Shown here one piece after another: positions 38,700 through 48,166 of a stretch of 64,000 nucleotides of DNA. The position numbers were made by a program, and so were the translations under genes. How positions within the stretch are numbered: the first letter of the stretch is position 1; each line of letters begins with the position of its first letter. Origin of the DNA: Candidatus Bathyarchaeota archaeon (GTDB taxonomy: Archaea > Thermoproteota > Bathyarchaeia > Bathyarchaeales > DTEX01); assembly GCA_018396635.1 (NCBI GenBank), contig JAGTQE010000006.1, positions 1-64,000 of the forward strand. Reading direction: 5' to 3'. The notes under the pieces are model-generated. The model worked only from the letters and a program-made list of their open reading frames with translations. It had not been told where the DNA came from and did not search any database.

Positions 38700-38756
38700 A
38701 ACCCTATAAACTTTAACCGTAACATATATAGGGAGAAACTTATAGTTTTTAGGGTT
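38700..38756. promoter_or_regulatory. Imperfect 13-bp inverted repeat flanking a TATA-like box upstream of rpl7ae
   Basis: AACCCTATAAACT (38700-38712) and AGTTTTTAGGGTT (38744-38756), one mismatch; CATATATAGG between them. Confidence 0.4.
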
Positions 38757-38770
38757 AAAAGTATATGAGG

Positions 38771-38788
38771 CTGAATCTGAGTTGATGA
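38771..38788 (+). promoter_or_regulatory. Candidate kink-turn-like (CUGA..UGAUGA) motif before the L7Ae start codon
   Basis: CTGAATCTGAGTTGATGA, 12 nt upstream of the rpl7ae ATG. Confidence 0.35.
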
Positions 38789-38800
38789 GGTTGATAGTGT

Positions 38801-39175
38801 ATGCCGAAACCATTTTACGTTAAGTTTGACGTTCCAAGCGAGCTGGTAAATGCTGTTTACGAAGCCGTCCAAATATCGAATAGAACTGGTAAGGTTAGAA
38901 GAGGGACTAATGAGACAACTAAGGCTGTTGAGAGGGGGCTGGCGAAGCTCGTTGTGATAGCTGAGGATGTTGACCCACCTGAAGTTGTGGCACACCTCCC
39001 ACTACTATGCGATGAGCGGAAGGTGCCATACGTCTATGTTCCAAGTAAGGCTAAGCTTGGGTCCGCTGCTGGGATAGAGGTTGCAGCAGCGTCGGTATGC
39101 ATTGTTGATCCGGGCGAGGCAGGCGACCTAGTTAAAGAGATTATAAATCGAGTCCAGAAAATTAGAGGAGGCTAA
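38801..39175 (+). CDS. rpl7ae: 50S ribosomal protein L7Ae
   Basis: [51 protein letters not shown]. Confidence 0.97.
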   Translation: MPKPFYVKFDVPSELVNAVYEAVQISNRTGKVRRGTNETTKAVERGLAKLVVIAEDVDPPEVVAHLPLLCDERKVPYVYVPSKAKLGSAAGIEVAAASVCIVDPGEAGDLVKEIINRVQKIRGG

Positions 39176-39180
39176 GATGA

Positions 39181-39429
39181 GTGAGCCGCAGGGCTGCTAG
39201 AGAGCGGGAGGAAGCGGAGGAAGCTGGCGAAGAGATCCCAACCCCAGCTGAGGTAATACAGATAATTGGGCGTACAGGCGTAACAGGCGAGATAGAGCAG
39301 GTTAGGGTCCGCATACTTGAGGGGCCGGATAAGGGTCGAATAATTACGAGGAACGTTAAGGGTCCCGTTAGGTTAGGCGACATACTTATGCTTAGGGAGA
39401 CTGAGAGGGAGGCGAGGAAGATAAAGTAG
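39181..39429 (+). CDS. rps28e: 30S ribosomal protein S28e
   Basis: [60 protein letters not shown]. Confidence 0.95.
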   Translation: MSRRAAREREEAEEAGEEIPTPAEVIQIIGRTGVTGEIEQVRVRILEGPDKGRIITRNVKGPVRLGDILMLRETEREARKIK

Positions 39430-39469
39430 GCTTTAGCCCCATTTTCGCCCTCTAGGATGGTTTGAGACG

Positions 39470-39691
39470 ATGCCTAAACCCAGAAGATGCTCATTCTGCG
39501 GGCATGAGTTCAATCCTGGAACAGGAATAATGTACGTTAATAATGATGGCACCATATTCTGGTTCTGCTCAAGCAAATGTAGAAAGAATCATCTGTATCT
39601 GGGCAGGGATCCGCGTAAGCTTAAGTGGACAGCCTATTATGGGCAGGAGGAGAGGGCTGGCAGGGAAAAGGCTTCAACCGCAAAATCCTAA
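39470..39691 (+). CDS. rpl24e: 50S ribosomal protein L24e
   Basis: [36 protein letters not shown]. Confidence 0.95.
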   Translation: MPKPRRCSFCGHEFNPGTGIMYVNNDGTIFWFCSSKCRKNHLYLGRDPRKLKWTAYYGQEERAGREKASTAKS

Positions 39692-39715
39692 CTTACTTAT
39701 CCCCTTTTCTATTGC

Positions 39716-40051
39716 CTAGAAGAGTGGCGGAACAAAGATAGTTAATAGTGTTATAGGCTCGATAATCTTAACTAGACTATGCTTCACGCCTCTAGGCACA
39801 TAGATGAATGTGCCCTTACATATTTCTCTTTCACCCAGCCCCTCAACAAACATTATAGCCTTTCCTTCAATGCAATACTCTATTTGATCGTTCTCCTCAT
39901 GAGTATGCATATCGAGCTTACTGCTCTGGCTAAGCATGCTTAGCCTAACGCTGGCAGCAGCCCCATCACATTTAGATAGAAGTATTTTTGTTGGGAATGG
40001 CATATTGGGGCTGATGGGTATTTCGCTCTCATGTTTAATTATTGGTTTCAC
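39716..40051 (-). CDS. Cupin-domain protein
   Basis: LDMHTHEENDQIEYCIEGKAIMFVEG..FIYVPRGVKHSL. Confidence 0.82.
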   Translation of the reverse strand: MKPIIKHESEIPISPNMPFPTKILLSKCDGAAASVRLSMLSQSSKLDMHTHEENDQIEYCIEGKAIMFVEGLGEREICKGTFIYVPRGVKHSLVKIIEPITLLTIFVPPLF

Positions 40052-40111
40052 ATAAACCCCTCCATATCTCTAAATGTTTAGCTCAGCCCTTAAAAGGCTT
40101 CTCCCATAAAA

Positions 40112-41020
40112 CTATTCTCCCACGCTTAATTTAACCTCCTCAAACCTTTCAAGGGATATGTCGCCGGGCTTCTGTGGAATAACCTTTATTATCGGCTTTG
40201 ATGGAAATAGGTAGAGCGACAGTCTGACAGGCTTGCCGTTAAGCCTAAATGTCACATTTGAGCTATCAGCTAGATGCATGCCATCCGAAATTGACCTTAT
40301 TGATCCTATGGTCTTGCCTAGAAGTTTCACCCTCTCTCCGAGCTTTGGCGTGAAGTCTGCGTGTACTCCGAAGAATCCATAATGTGGTATGCCCCCATCT
40401 ATTAGCCCAACTCCATCGCCTAAGCTGACAGGTATACCGTGCTTAAAATCTCCATCCGGAGAGATTAGGGAGTATTCATGCTTAACTTCTATAACAACTC
40501 CTCTAATCCAATCTAGGCTTAACATTTCCCTACACCCCTCACTTATTCTAATTACCCTCCTAATTCTATACCCGCCTCTTGCACGGATTGGGTCGCTTGG
40601 CTTCCTAACCTCAACATGGATATGTGGATCTGTCCAAAAGTCAAAGAAGCCTGACCTTATAAGCGTCCCTATGCGTTCGCCCACCATTACTCTGTCGCCA
40701 ATATTAACTGAGGGTTTGACGTGAAGGATTTTTATGAGGCGATCCTTGTTCTCTATGCTTCTCAGTATAATTAAGTAGTCTACTTTGGAATGCTCAAAGC
40801 CCCTATTCTCAAAGTAATTAACCTCCTTTATGAACATGACTTTGCCGGAGACTGGTGATGGAGCATCCCCCTCAAATTTAGAGTTAGAGCCTGGATAAAT
40901 ATCTATGCCGGTGAAGTTGCGGTGAGCAAAGTAGGGGCTGTTGAAGAATGAGAACCTTCCATCTATAGGACAGTAAATGTTTACACCTTCGGAGTATGCT
41001 GCAGCAATCATGCTTGGCAT
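40112..41020 (-). CDS. M23 (LytM)-like metallopeptidase-fold protein
   Basis: AHRNFTGIDIYPG (HxnGxD), PVSGKVMFI, DPHIHVEV (HxH). Confidence 0.6.
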   Translation of the reverse strand: MPSMIAAAYSEGVNIYCPIDGRFSFFNSPYFAHRNFTGIDIYPGSNSKFEGDAPSPVSGKVMFIKEVNYFENRGFEHSKVDYLIILRSIENKDRLIKILHVKPSVNIGDRVMVGERIGTLIRSGFFDFWTDPHIHVEVRKPSDPIRARGGYRIRRVIRISEGCREMLSLDWIRGVVIEVKHEYSLISPDGDFKHGIPVSLGDGVGLIDGGIPHYGFFGVHADFTPKLGERVKLLGKTIGSIRSISDGMHLADSSNVTFRLNGKPVRLSLYLFPSKPIIKVIPQKPGDISLERFEEVKLSVGE

Positions 41021-41092
41021 AAAATCGAGATAGTAATTAATTATTAATAATTCTTCTCACCTCCCATTTATATTAGAAGGGGCTGAGTTGTT

Positions 41093-41773
41093 ATGAGTCT
41101 AGATTTAATCAGTAGGTTTAAGAGTGTTAGGGTTGCGGATGTTGTGGACGCTCTAGATAGATTCGGTTTCCACGAGAAGACATTAGTTTCGAGGGATATA
41201 CGCCCAGTTTATTCGGGAATAAGGGTCGCTGGTTTCGCCTTGACTGTTCAGGCTAGAAGGGTTCAGGAAGAGATTCCGTCAATGAGCCCTGAAGAGTACG
41301 ATAAGTATGCTGAGGAGTGGTATAAAATTAGAGCTAACTATAACCACTTTATGAAAGATGCTGGTCCAGGAACAGTTATAGCCATTAACTGTGACGGGTG
41401 CTTGGACGTTGGCTTCTGGGGTTCAATGATAGCCTTAGTCGCTAAGGCTAAGGGGGTTGAGGGTGTTGTTCTGGATGGCGGCTGCAGGGACACCTGGGAG
41501 ATCCAGCGCATGAGGTTTCCAGTTTTCTGTAGGGCGATCGGTAGGACGGAGGTTGTGGGTAGGCTTGAAATAAAACAGGAGTTCATTAACATCCCTATTT
41601 CGATAGGTGGTGTGACAGTTAATCCTGGAGACGTAATTGTCGGCGATGATGATGGGGTTGTAGTTGTTCCGAGGAAATTGGCTTTACAAGTGGTTGAGAG
41701 GGCGGAGAGGCAGATGGCTATGGATAGAGCCTCACAGAAACCCTATCTAGATATGCTTGGCTTAACCCTTTAA
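41093..41773 (+). CDS. RraA-like/4-hydroxy-4-methyl-2-oxoglutarate aldolase family
   Basis: VADVVDALDRFGF; GVVLDGGCRDTWEIQ; VTVNPGDVIVGDDDGVVVVP. Confidence 0.88.
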   Translation: MSLDLISRFKSVRVADVVDALDRFGFHEKTLVSRDIRPVYSGIRVAGFALTVQARRVQEEIPSMSPEEYDKYAEEWYKIRANYNHFMKDAGPGTVIAINCDGCLDVGFWGSMIALVAKAKGVEGVVLDGGCRDTWEIQRMRFPVFCRAIGRTEVVGRLEIKQEFINIPISIGGVTVNPGDVIVGDDDGVVVVPRKLALQVVERAERQMAMDRASQKPYLDMLGLTL

Positions 41774-41778
41774 GCACA

Positions 41779-42234
41779 ATGGTGGTATATATGGGGTTTA
41801 GGAGAATTGTACAGATAGGCATAGTTGTAAGCAATATTGAGGAGACTAGCGAAAAGTGGGCTAAGCTGCTCGGATTAGAGCCGCAGCCCATTATTGAGAC
41901 TGAGGACTGGAAGCATACGCAGATGACCTTTAGAGGCAACCCTTCCCCTGGAAAAGCTAAGCTAACCTTTTTCAGGCTTGAGAACATAGTTATAGAGCTG
42001 ATTCAACCGATAGGTGGCCCAAGCACCTGGAGCAATTTCCTAGAAAAGCATGGCTGTGGAATTCATCACATAGCGTTCACAACTGATGATGTCAATGAAT
42101 CTACTAGGGTGCTCCTTGATCTTGGGGCTGTTGAGGAGCAGAAAGGGCTATTTAAGGGCGGCGGATACGTCTATTTAGACGCTAGAGAAAGTCTCGGAGC
42201 CATCTTAGAGCTCCTATATTATAGGAGAGATTAA
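41779..42234 (+). CDS. Glyoxalase-fold/methylmalonyl-CoA epimerase-like protein
   Basis: RIVQIGIVVSNIEETSEKWAKLLGLEP; GCGIHHIAFTTDDV. Confidence 0.8.
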   Translation: MVVYMGFRRIVQIGIVVSNIEETSEKWAKLLGLEPQPIIETEDWKHTQMTFRGNPSPGKAKLTFFRLENIVIELIQPIGGPSTWSNFLEKHGCGIHHIAFTTDDVNESTRVLLDLGAVEEQKGLFKGGGYVYLDARESLGAILELLYYRRD

Positions 42235-42261
42235 GGGCAGAGTTCCTAGAGGGGTGTAACC

Positions 42262-42711
42262 ATGGAGTATTTTGTGGCTGAAAAAATAGGTAGAGTTTTT
42301 CTTTTAAGACTTGATCCAGGGGACTATGTTTTAGAGAGCATAAACGAGCTTATAAGGAGGGAGGGGGTAAAGGACGCAGTCGTCTTTTCGGCTATTGGAA
42401 CGCTGGACGAATGCGTATTACATATGGTTACGACAATAGGCTATCCGCCGAAAGAGTTCTTTAAGCGTTGGAAGGATGCGCCACTAGAGCTAGTGTCCAT
42501 AATGGGTATAATAGCTGATGGAAAGCCACATCTGCACGCCGTAGTATCGGATAAAGACTACGCCTACGCCGGACACCTGGAGGAGGGGTGCAGAACATTG
42601 TATTTGGCTGAAATAGCGATAATAGAGTTGATCGGAGCAAACCTGACGAGAAAACGGGATGAAAGGGGTATCTTAAAGCTAAAGAGCCAGCCCGATGCCC
42701 ATGAAACTTAA
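42262..42711 (+). CDS. DUF296/PPC-domain protein
   Basis: VFLLRLDPGDYVLESINELIRREGVKDAVVFSAIGTLDE..HLHAVVSDKDYAYAGHLEEGC. Confidence 0.82.
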   Translation: MEYFVAEKIGRVFLLRLDPGDYVLESINELIRREGVKDAVVFSAIGTLDECVLHMVTTIGYPPKEFFKRWKDAPLELVSIMGIIADGKPHLHAVVSDKDYAYAGHLEEGCRTLYLAEIAIIELIGANLTRKRDERGILKLKSQPDAHET

Positions 42712-42819
42712 AATCTTCTCATTCCTCCCTATGCTAAAAATTATGGAGGCTTTTTCTGAATTAGGCTTAAAGAGAAAGCTTTTATATTCGTCTCGTCCTC
42801 TAGAACTTGGGCGTCCTTT

Positions 42820-43824
42820 ATGGAGTACGCAGTGAAGACTGTTGGCCTGACGAAGATTTATGGGGGCAGGATTAAAGCCTTAGATGGTGTGGACTTAAAT
42901 GTTGAGTCTGGCAAGGTTTTTGCTCTCCTGGGGCCTAATGGCGCTGGCAAAACGACCCTCATGAGGATTCTGACAACCCAGATTAAGCCGACATCTGGTG
43001 AGGCCTACGTGTTTGGGTTGAGTGTTGTCCGTGAAGGAGCTAAGGTTAGGGAGATGGTGAGCTATGTTCCACAGGAGATGAGCGTTTGGACTGATATAAG
43101 CGGATATGAGAACCTGCTAATCTACGCTAAAATCTATGGTATTCCACCGAGCAGGAGAAATAAGCTCATATGGGAGGCCTTAGAGAATATGGGCTTAAGC
43201 GAGTTCGCGAACAACCTTGTTAAAACTTATTCCGGCGGTATGATTAGGAGGCTTGAGTGCGCATGTGCCCTGCTAACCAGACCTAAAATATTATTTTTAG
43301 ATGAGCCGACAATAGGTTTAGACCCATCAGCTAGGAAGGCTGTATGGGAAAGATTATCTATTTTTCGGAAGGAGAATGGTGCAACAATTTTCTTTAATAC
43401 ACATTATATGGATGAGGCTGATCTTTACGCGGACGAGATCGCTATAATTAATAGGGGTAGGATAGTGGCTTTGGGAACCCCGGAAAGCCTTAAGCATTCG
43501 CTTGGAGGTGAGATAATATCTCTTGAGGTCGAAGACTCAGCTTTTGGCTCGAAGGTTCTGGAAGCGATTAAGGGGTTAGATGTGGTTAGCGACATAATCA
43601 TGGGTGGAAATGAGGTAAATATAGTGTCCCGGGATGCAGAGCATTCTCTGCCGGAGATCATGGATATTTTAAGGCTTAATGGTGTTTCCGTTAGGAGAGT
43701 TTCTATAACTAAGCCAACTCTGGATGATGTCTTCCTGAAGTATGCTGGTGTTAGGCTTGAGCCGGTGGCTGCTGGAAGGATCAGCGAAGTTAGACATGTT
43801 AGAAGCATGATTAGGAGGGGTTAG
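42820..43824 (+). CDS. ABC transporter ATP-binding protein (DrrA/CcmA type)
   Basis: LLGPNGAGKTTLMRIL; YSGGMIRRLECACALLTRPKILFLDEPTIGLDP. Confidence 0.95.
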   Translation: MEYAVKTVGLTKIYGGRIKALDGVDLNVESGKVFALLGPNGAGKTTLMRILTTQIKPTSGEAYVFGLSVVREGAKVREMVSYVPQEMSVWTDISGYENLLIYAKIYGIPPSRRNKLIWEALENMGLSEFANNLVKTYSGGMIRRLECACALLTRPKILFLDEPTIGLDPSARKAVWERLSIFRKENGATIFFNTHYMDEADLYADEIAIINRGRIVALGTPESLKHSLGGEIISLEVEDSAFGSKVLEAIKGLDVVSDIIMGGNEVNIVSRDAEHSLPEIMDILRLNGVSVRRVSITKPTLDDVFLKYAGVRLEPVAAGRISEVRHVRSMIRRG

Positions 43825-43826
43825 GC

Positions 43827-44591
43827 TTGAGGGGCTTCATGAGGAATGCATTCGCAATGATTGAGCTTGAGATGAGGAGGCTTAAGCATGACAGGACTGA
43901 GCTTTATTCTAGGGCTGTTCAGCCGATTCTATGGATAGCCGTTTTCGGCCCAATAATGGGCAGCGTTAGAGCTATACCGACCGGGGGAATACCATACACA
44001 GACTACATAACTCCCGGCGCCCTCATTCAGTCTACGACTTTTGTTTCAATCTTTTATGGATTAACGATCGTTTGGGAGAGGGAATCCGGAATCTTAAAGA
44101 AGCTTCTAGTCGCCCCAGCCTCACGGTACTCAATAGTTATTGGAAGGGCTATGGCATCCGGCGTTAGAGCCATTTTCCAAGCACTTATAATTATTCCGGT
44201 GGCGCTTCTCATGGGTGTGAGGTTCACGCCAAGCGTGTTAAACTTTATTCTAGCGCTGCTCGTGATATTTGTTTCATCTGGCGGCTTCGCTGCAACATCG
44301 ATACTTGTGGCTTCATTTATGAAGACTAGAGAGCGTTTTATGGGTATAGGGCAGGCGCTAACAATGCCGCTATTCTTCGCTAGCAATGCCCTATATCCGG
44401 TTGCAATGATGCCTGAAATAATGCAGTGGATAGCGCACTTCAATCCGATGAGCTATGTTGTGGATGCCGTGAGGTCGCTGATGATAACTGGAAACTTAGC
44501 TAACCTGCCAATTGACTTGGCGGCAATATTTATATTTGATGCAGTAATGTTTGTGGTTGCTTCAATAAACTTTAGGAGGATAATAGAGTAG
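43827..44591 (+). CDS. ABC-2 type transporter permease
   Basis: Six hydrophobic segments; FYGLTIVWERESGILKKLLVAPASRYSIVIGR. Confidence 0.92.
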   Translation: MRGFMRNAFAMIELEMRRLKHDRTELYSRAVQPILWIAVFGPIMGSVRAIPTGGIPYTDYITPGALIQSTTFVSIFYGLTIVWERESGILKKLLVAPASRYSIVIGRAMASGVRAIFQALIIIPVALLMGVRFTPSVLNFILALLVIFVSSGGFAATSILVASFMKTRERFMGIGQALTMPLFFASNALYPVAMMPEIMQWIAHFNPMSYVVDAVRSLMITGNLANLPIDLAAIFIFDAVMFVVASINFRRIIE

Positions 44592-44626
44592 GAGAACTAA
44601 AAAATAGTGGGGATTTAATGGAGTAT

Positions 44627-45865
44627 TCAGTATCTTCCGTACTCCTCGACAGCATCTATCAGAGCCCTTAAATTCTCTGGTGGAACGGGCATCGGAATAT
44701 CCGCCACGCCGGGTGATAATATGAAGCCTCCGCCCGGCTTCACCTCGCTGAGAATATCCTTTATGTATCCCTTAATTTTATCCGGCGTGGCTTCAAGTAA
44801 TAGTGATGGTGGAACCCCACCCATTATGCAAGTGTGTCCGCCTAAAATCTTCTTTGCTTTCCTAACATCGGTCTTCTCAAAGTAAGCTATGCCCCAGCCT
44901 CTTGGCAGCTCCAGTATAGTTTCTAGATGCGGGTCATGCCACCCCTCAAAGAATACTAGTGACTTTATCCCCTGCTCGTAGAGTGCTACTATAATCTTCT
45001 TGAGTGTTGGCCAGTAGAACTCATTGTATAATTTGGGCGATAGGTACTCGTTGAGGTGTAGTGGTATAAATGCATATTTTGCTCCAGCCGGCTTAAGGGA
45101 TAATGCAACCTTAAGTATGGGCTCAACCAGTGCCTCGCATGCCCGCTTAACGTCATCCGGGTGCCTGCGTACATCTAATAGTGCCCCGGTTGGGTATCTG
45201 AGGAAGTCGCCTATGAAGTCTAGCGGAGCGTAGGCGAACGTTAGGGGGAGCGATGGCACGCCAACTTTAGCCAGATCTGCGGCCGAATCGCCTAGAAACT
45301 TGAGGTATCTGGAGACTTCGACTCCAAGCCTTATTAGGGCGACATTAGCCTTTTCTGAATTAGGCTTCTCTAGGTTTAAGCATGATCTTGGGAGTATCAC
45401 TTCATTCAAGAATGTTATTGGGTCATCGGAGAGCTTGCAATATTCCTTGGCTTCCATGAACTGTCCGCCAATAAACTGGAATATGCTGTCTTCTGGGAGT
45501 TCTCTACCGGGCCACCTAGTATACTTGTCCCCCAGCGCGTCGTGCATCGGCCCGGTCCAGAATCTAACTGATGGTGCTATATCCGGGTAGTCTGAGAAGG
45601 CTAGGGCGAATATAAATCCCTCAGCGGCTAGGGCTGCGAGGAATACGTCTACTGGATATTCGGTTGCGAACCTTACGGATACTTCACGAGCCCTATCATA
45701 ATTGAAGTATAATTCGTAGCCCTTCGCATATTTGCGTAGAATATCCCCGCAGGTAAATATTATTAATGGCACTCTATCGGGTTCGCCTAGCTCTATAGCC
45801 TTCTCAACCCTTCCAAACCTCTCTTTTAGGAGATCTTCCGGAGATTTTAATTCGGCTCCAGTCAT
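44627..45865 (-). CDS. URO-D-family protein, probable corrinoid-linked methyltransferase
   Basis: RVEKAIELGEPDRVPLI; AKKILGGHTCIMGGVPPSLLLEATPDKIKGYIKDILSEVKPGGGFILSPGV. Confidence 0.82.
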   Translation of the reverse strand: MTGAELKSPEDLLKERFGRVEKAIELGEPDRVPLIIFTCGDILRKYAKGYELYFNYDRAREVSVRFATEYPVDVFLAALAAEGFIFALAFSDYPDIAPSVRFWTGPMHDALGDKYTRWPGRELPEDSIFQFIGGQFMEAKEYCKLSDDPITFLNEVILPRSCLNLEKPNSEKANVALIRLGVEVSRYLKFLGDSAADLAKVGVPSLPLTFAYAPLDFIGDFLRYPTGALLDVRRHPDDVKRACEALVEPILKVALSLKPAGAKYAFIPLHLNEYLSPKLYNEFYWPTLKKIIVALYEQGIKSLVFFEGWHDPHLETILELPRGWGIAYFEKTDVRKAKKILGGHTCIMGGVPPSLLLEATPDKIKGYIKDILSEVKPGGGFILSPGVADIPMPVPPENLRALIDAVEEYGRY

Positions 45866-45869
45866 AATT

Positions 45870-46511
45870 TCACCCTCCTAACCCCAGCATCTCCTTACAT
45901 TTTCTTATGCCCAGCATTGCGTTATCCGCCCATTCATCTGCGCCGACATACCGCTTTACATGCTCATCCATCCTTCCACCACCAACTATAACTCTAACCC
46001 TATCCCTTAAGCCGGCTTCCTTGAGGGCGTTAACAGTCTTCTTCATCGACTCGTAGCTTATAGTTAAGAGCCCGCTCATGCCAACGATGTCTGGATTATG
46101 GGTCCTAACAGCATCAACGAATCTCTCTGGCGGGACATCAACGCCCAAATCTATAACCTTGAAGCCGGCAGCTTCGGCGAATGCTTTAAAAATGTTTTTA
46201 CCTATATCATGAATATCTCCCTGAACTGTGCCTAAAACTATTGTTCCGAGGGGTTTAGTCTCCCTCTTAAGCTCTGGGAGAACAACCCTCATAACGCTAT
46301 TAAATATTTCGCTGGCGAAAACAAGTTCTGAGAGGAAGTATTCGCCCCTTTCAAACCTTTCGCCAATAATTGTTGTCGCTTTCCTGCAAGCCTCAAGAAT
46401 CTCGGATGGATCCGTACCCTCCCTGAGAAGTTTCTCAACAATTCCGAGAACCCTATTCTCATCGAGATTAACAAATGCGTCAATAAGATCCGCTAGAGAC
46501 AAGTACTCCAC
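45870..46511 (-). CDS. Corrinoid (B12-binding) methyltransferase protein
   Basis: GTVQGDIHDIGKNIFKAFAEAAGFKVIDLGVDVPPERFVDAV..VIVGGGRM. Confidence 0.95.
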   Translation of the reverse strand: MEYLSLADLIDAFVNLDENRVLGIVEKLLREGTDPSEILEACRKATTIIGERFERGEYFLSELVFASEIFNSVMRVVLPELKRETKPLGTIVLGTVQGDIHDIGKNIFKAFAEAAGFKVIDLGVDVPPERFVDAVRTHNPDIVGMSGLLTISYESMKKTVNALKEAGLRDRVRVIVGGGRMDEHVKRYVGADEWADNAMLGIRKCKEMLGLGG

Positions 46512-46622
46512 CCATCAGAAAATAGGGTTAGCGGTGTATTAAAACCTTCCTGTCTCCATAAAATAAAGATTTCTTGGGATTTATTCTTTTAAGTCGGCTA
46601 GTTTTTGCTTCTAGGAAGGCTT

Positions 46623-47042
46623 TTATGGGTTCTCTATCCACTGTGAGCCTTTATCGGTTACCTCCTTCTTCCATATTGGGGTTTCATGCTTAAGCCTCTC
46701 GATCAACTCAACTATGGATTTGAAGCCCTCCTCCCTGTGCTTTGAGGCAACCAGTGCGTATACTGTGTCTTCGCCTACGCTGGCGGATCCAACCTTATGC
46801 TCAACTATGGCGTCGATTATGCCGTACTTTGCCTTTAGATCCTCAATTATCTTCTCCAGAGAATCCTTGGCAGCCTCCTCGTAGGCTTCGTATTCAAGCC
46901 TCAAAACCCTTCCCCCATCTCTGCCAGTACCCCTAACAGCCCCAACAAAGATTACCACAGCGCCTATCTCGCTTGACGCCCCCTTAATTTCACTCAATAA
47001 ACTATTTAGATCGTCAAGCTTCTCGGATATTTTAACCTTCAT
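46623..47042 (-). CDS. moaE: Molybdopterin synthase catalytic subunit MoaE
   Basis: GAVVIFVGAVRGTGRDGGRVLRLEYEAYEEAAKDSLEKI..HKVGSASVGEDTVYALVASKHREEGF. Confidence 0.93.
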   Translation of the reverse strand: MKVKISEKLDDLNSLLSEIKGASSEIGAVVIFVGAVRGTGRDGGRVLRLEYEAYEEAAKDSLEKIIEDLKAKYGIIDAIVEHKVGSASVGEDTVYALVASKHREEGFKSIVELIERLKHETPIWKKEVTDKGSQWIENP

Positions 47043-47045
47043 TTT

Positions 47046-47372
47046 TCATCCACCGCCAACTGGTGGTAGAATCGCAACTTCATCGCCGTCCTTGAGCCTG
47101 TAAGTTATCTCTGGGCTCTTACCGCCAACTAGCACATAGTAGTTTCTAAGTATTGGGGTTCCATCCCTATTTACGGCAACCTCGCCCCTAATCGTCATGA
47201 ATACTGATTGTTTCCACTCCTCGGCTACCTCACCATGTCTTTCAGGTATATGTTTTAGGAGGAGGTCTGCAAGCGTCGTCTCTCCAACCTCGTACTCCTC
47301 CTCCTTAACGCCAAGCAGCTCACGCAGCCTGCCGAAGTACTTAACTTTAACCTTGGCCATGTCTTTCCACAA
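47046..47372 (-). CDS. moaD: MoaD/ThiS-family sulfur carrier
   Basis: VKVKYFGRLRELLGVKEEEYEV; C-terminal DGDEVAILPPVGGG. Confidence 0.93.
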   Translation of the reverse strand: MWKDMAKVKVKYFGRLRELLGVKEEEYEVGETTLADLLLKHIPERHGEVAEEWKQSVFMTIRGEVAVNRDGTPILRNYYVLVGGKSPEITYRLKDGDEVAILPPVGGG

Positions 47373-47470
47373 TCTCCTTTAAGGTAACCTAACTATAATA
47401 ATTGAGCTCAAAAATTAATTTTTCCTATGTCTAGAAAAACCATTTTTTATAGTATTTCGGAGTAGATTTC

Positions 47471-48112
47471 CTACCTAGCCCTCCTCCTCTCTCCAGATTG
47501 TCTTGCACGCTCAATATTCTTTAAGCGTGCCTGGAGGATCGCTATCTTTGTTTTAGAGATCTTTCTCGGCTTTCTGATGCTGGCTCTAGCCTTAAAGGCT
47601 AGCGTCTTAAACTGCTTTGACTTTCCAGGTGAGCGTTTAACTTCATCGCTATTAGCGTTGTCGTCTTCGCTCCCTGCGCTTCTCTCCCTGATGAACGTGA
47701 CTCTTCCCTCCTCTAGGTCAACCTCCTTAACCATCCAGCCCACGGTTAACCAAGCCTCTGATGGCATGCGCCCCCTGATGTTGCTCCACCACCCCTTCTG
47801 CTTACGGGCTGATTCTGGAAGCCTATCGCCTATGATCTCCTCAATCTCCTGGAAGGAAAGCGTGGTCTCGCTTAGGAATCTAGCCTTCTTGGCTAGGAAT
47901 ATGCTGAGGTTCATGTATTTGCTCCTTGAGGATCTTGGGGACACTTCCTTAACAGCGCATTTTAGGCATATTATTCCGTCTCCTCTCGGCAGGATGCAGT
48001 TTCCACAGTAAATCATCCCGCAGCGGCTGCATGTGTAAAGTGCGCTCCTTGGATAGGTTTCCTCACAGAGTGCGCAGACATTACCGACCTGAATTATCTT
48101 TCTAGCCTTCAA
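47471..48112 (-). CDS. N-terminal zinc-finger protein with a conserved WW-containing domain (DUF7662-like) and basic tail
   Basis: CALCEETYPRSALYTCSRCGMIYCGNC..ICLKC; LSFQEIEEIIGDRLPESARKQKGWWSN..AWLTVGWMVKEVDLEEGRVTFIR. Confidence 0.6.
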   Translation of the reverse strand: MKARKIIQVGNVCALCEETYPRSALYTCSRCGMIYCGNCILPRGDGIICLKCAVKEVSPRSSRSKYMNLSIFLAKKARFLSETTLSFQEIEEIIGDRLPESARKQKGWWSNIRGRMPSEAWLTVGWMVKEVDLEEGRVTFIRERSAGSEDDNANSDEVKRSPGKSKQFKTLAFKARASIRKPRKISKTKIAILQARLKNIERARQSGERRRAR

Positions 48113-48166
48113 GCTTCTCCATCCTGAAACATAGATTATCTCTGGATGGATTATTTATCTTTTCAG

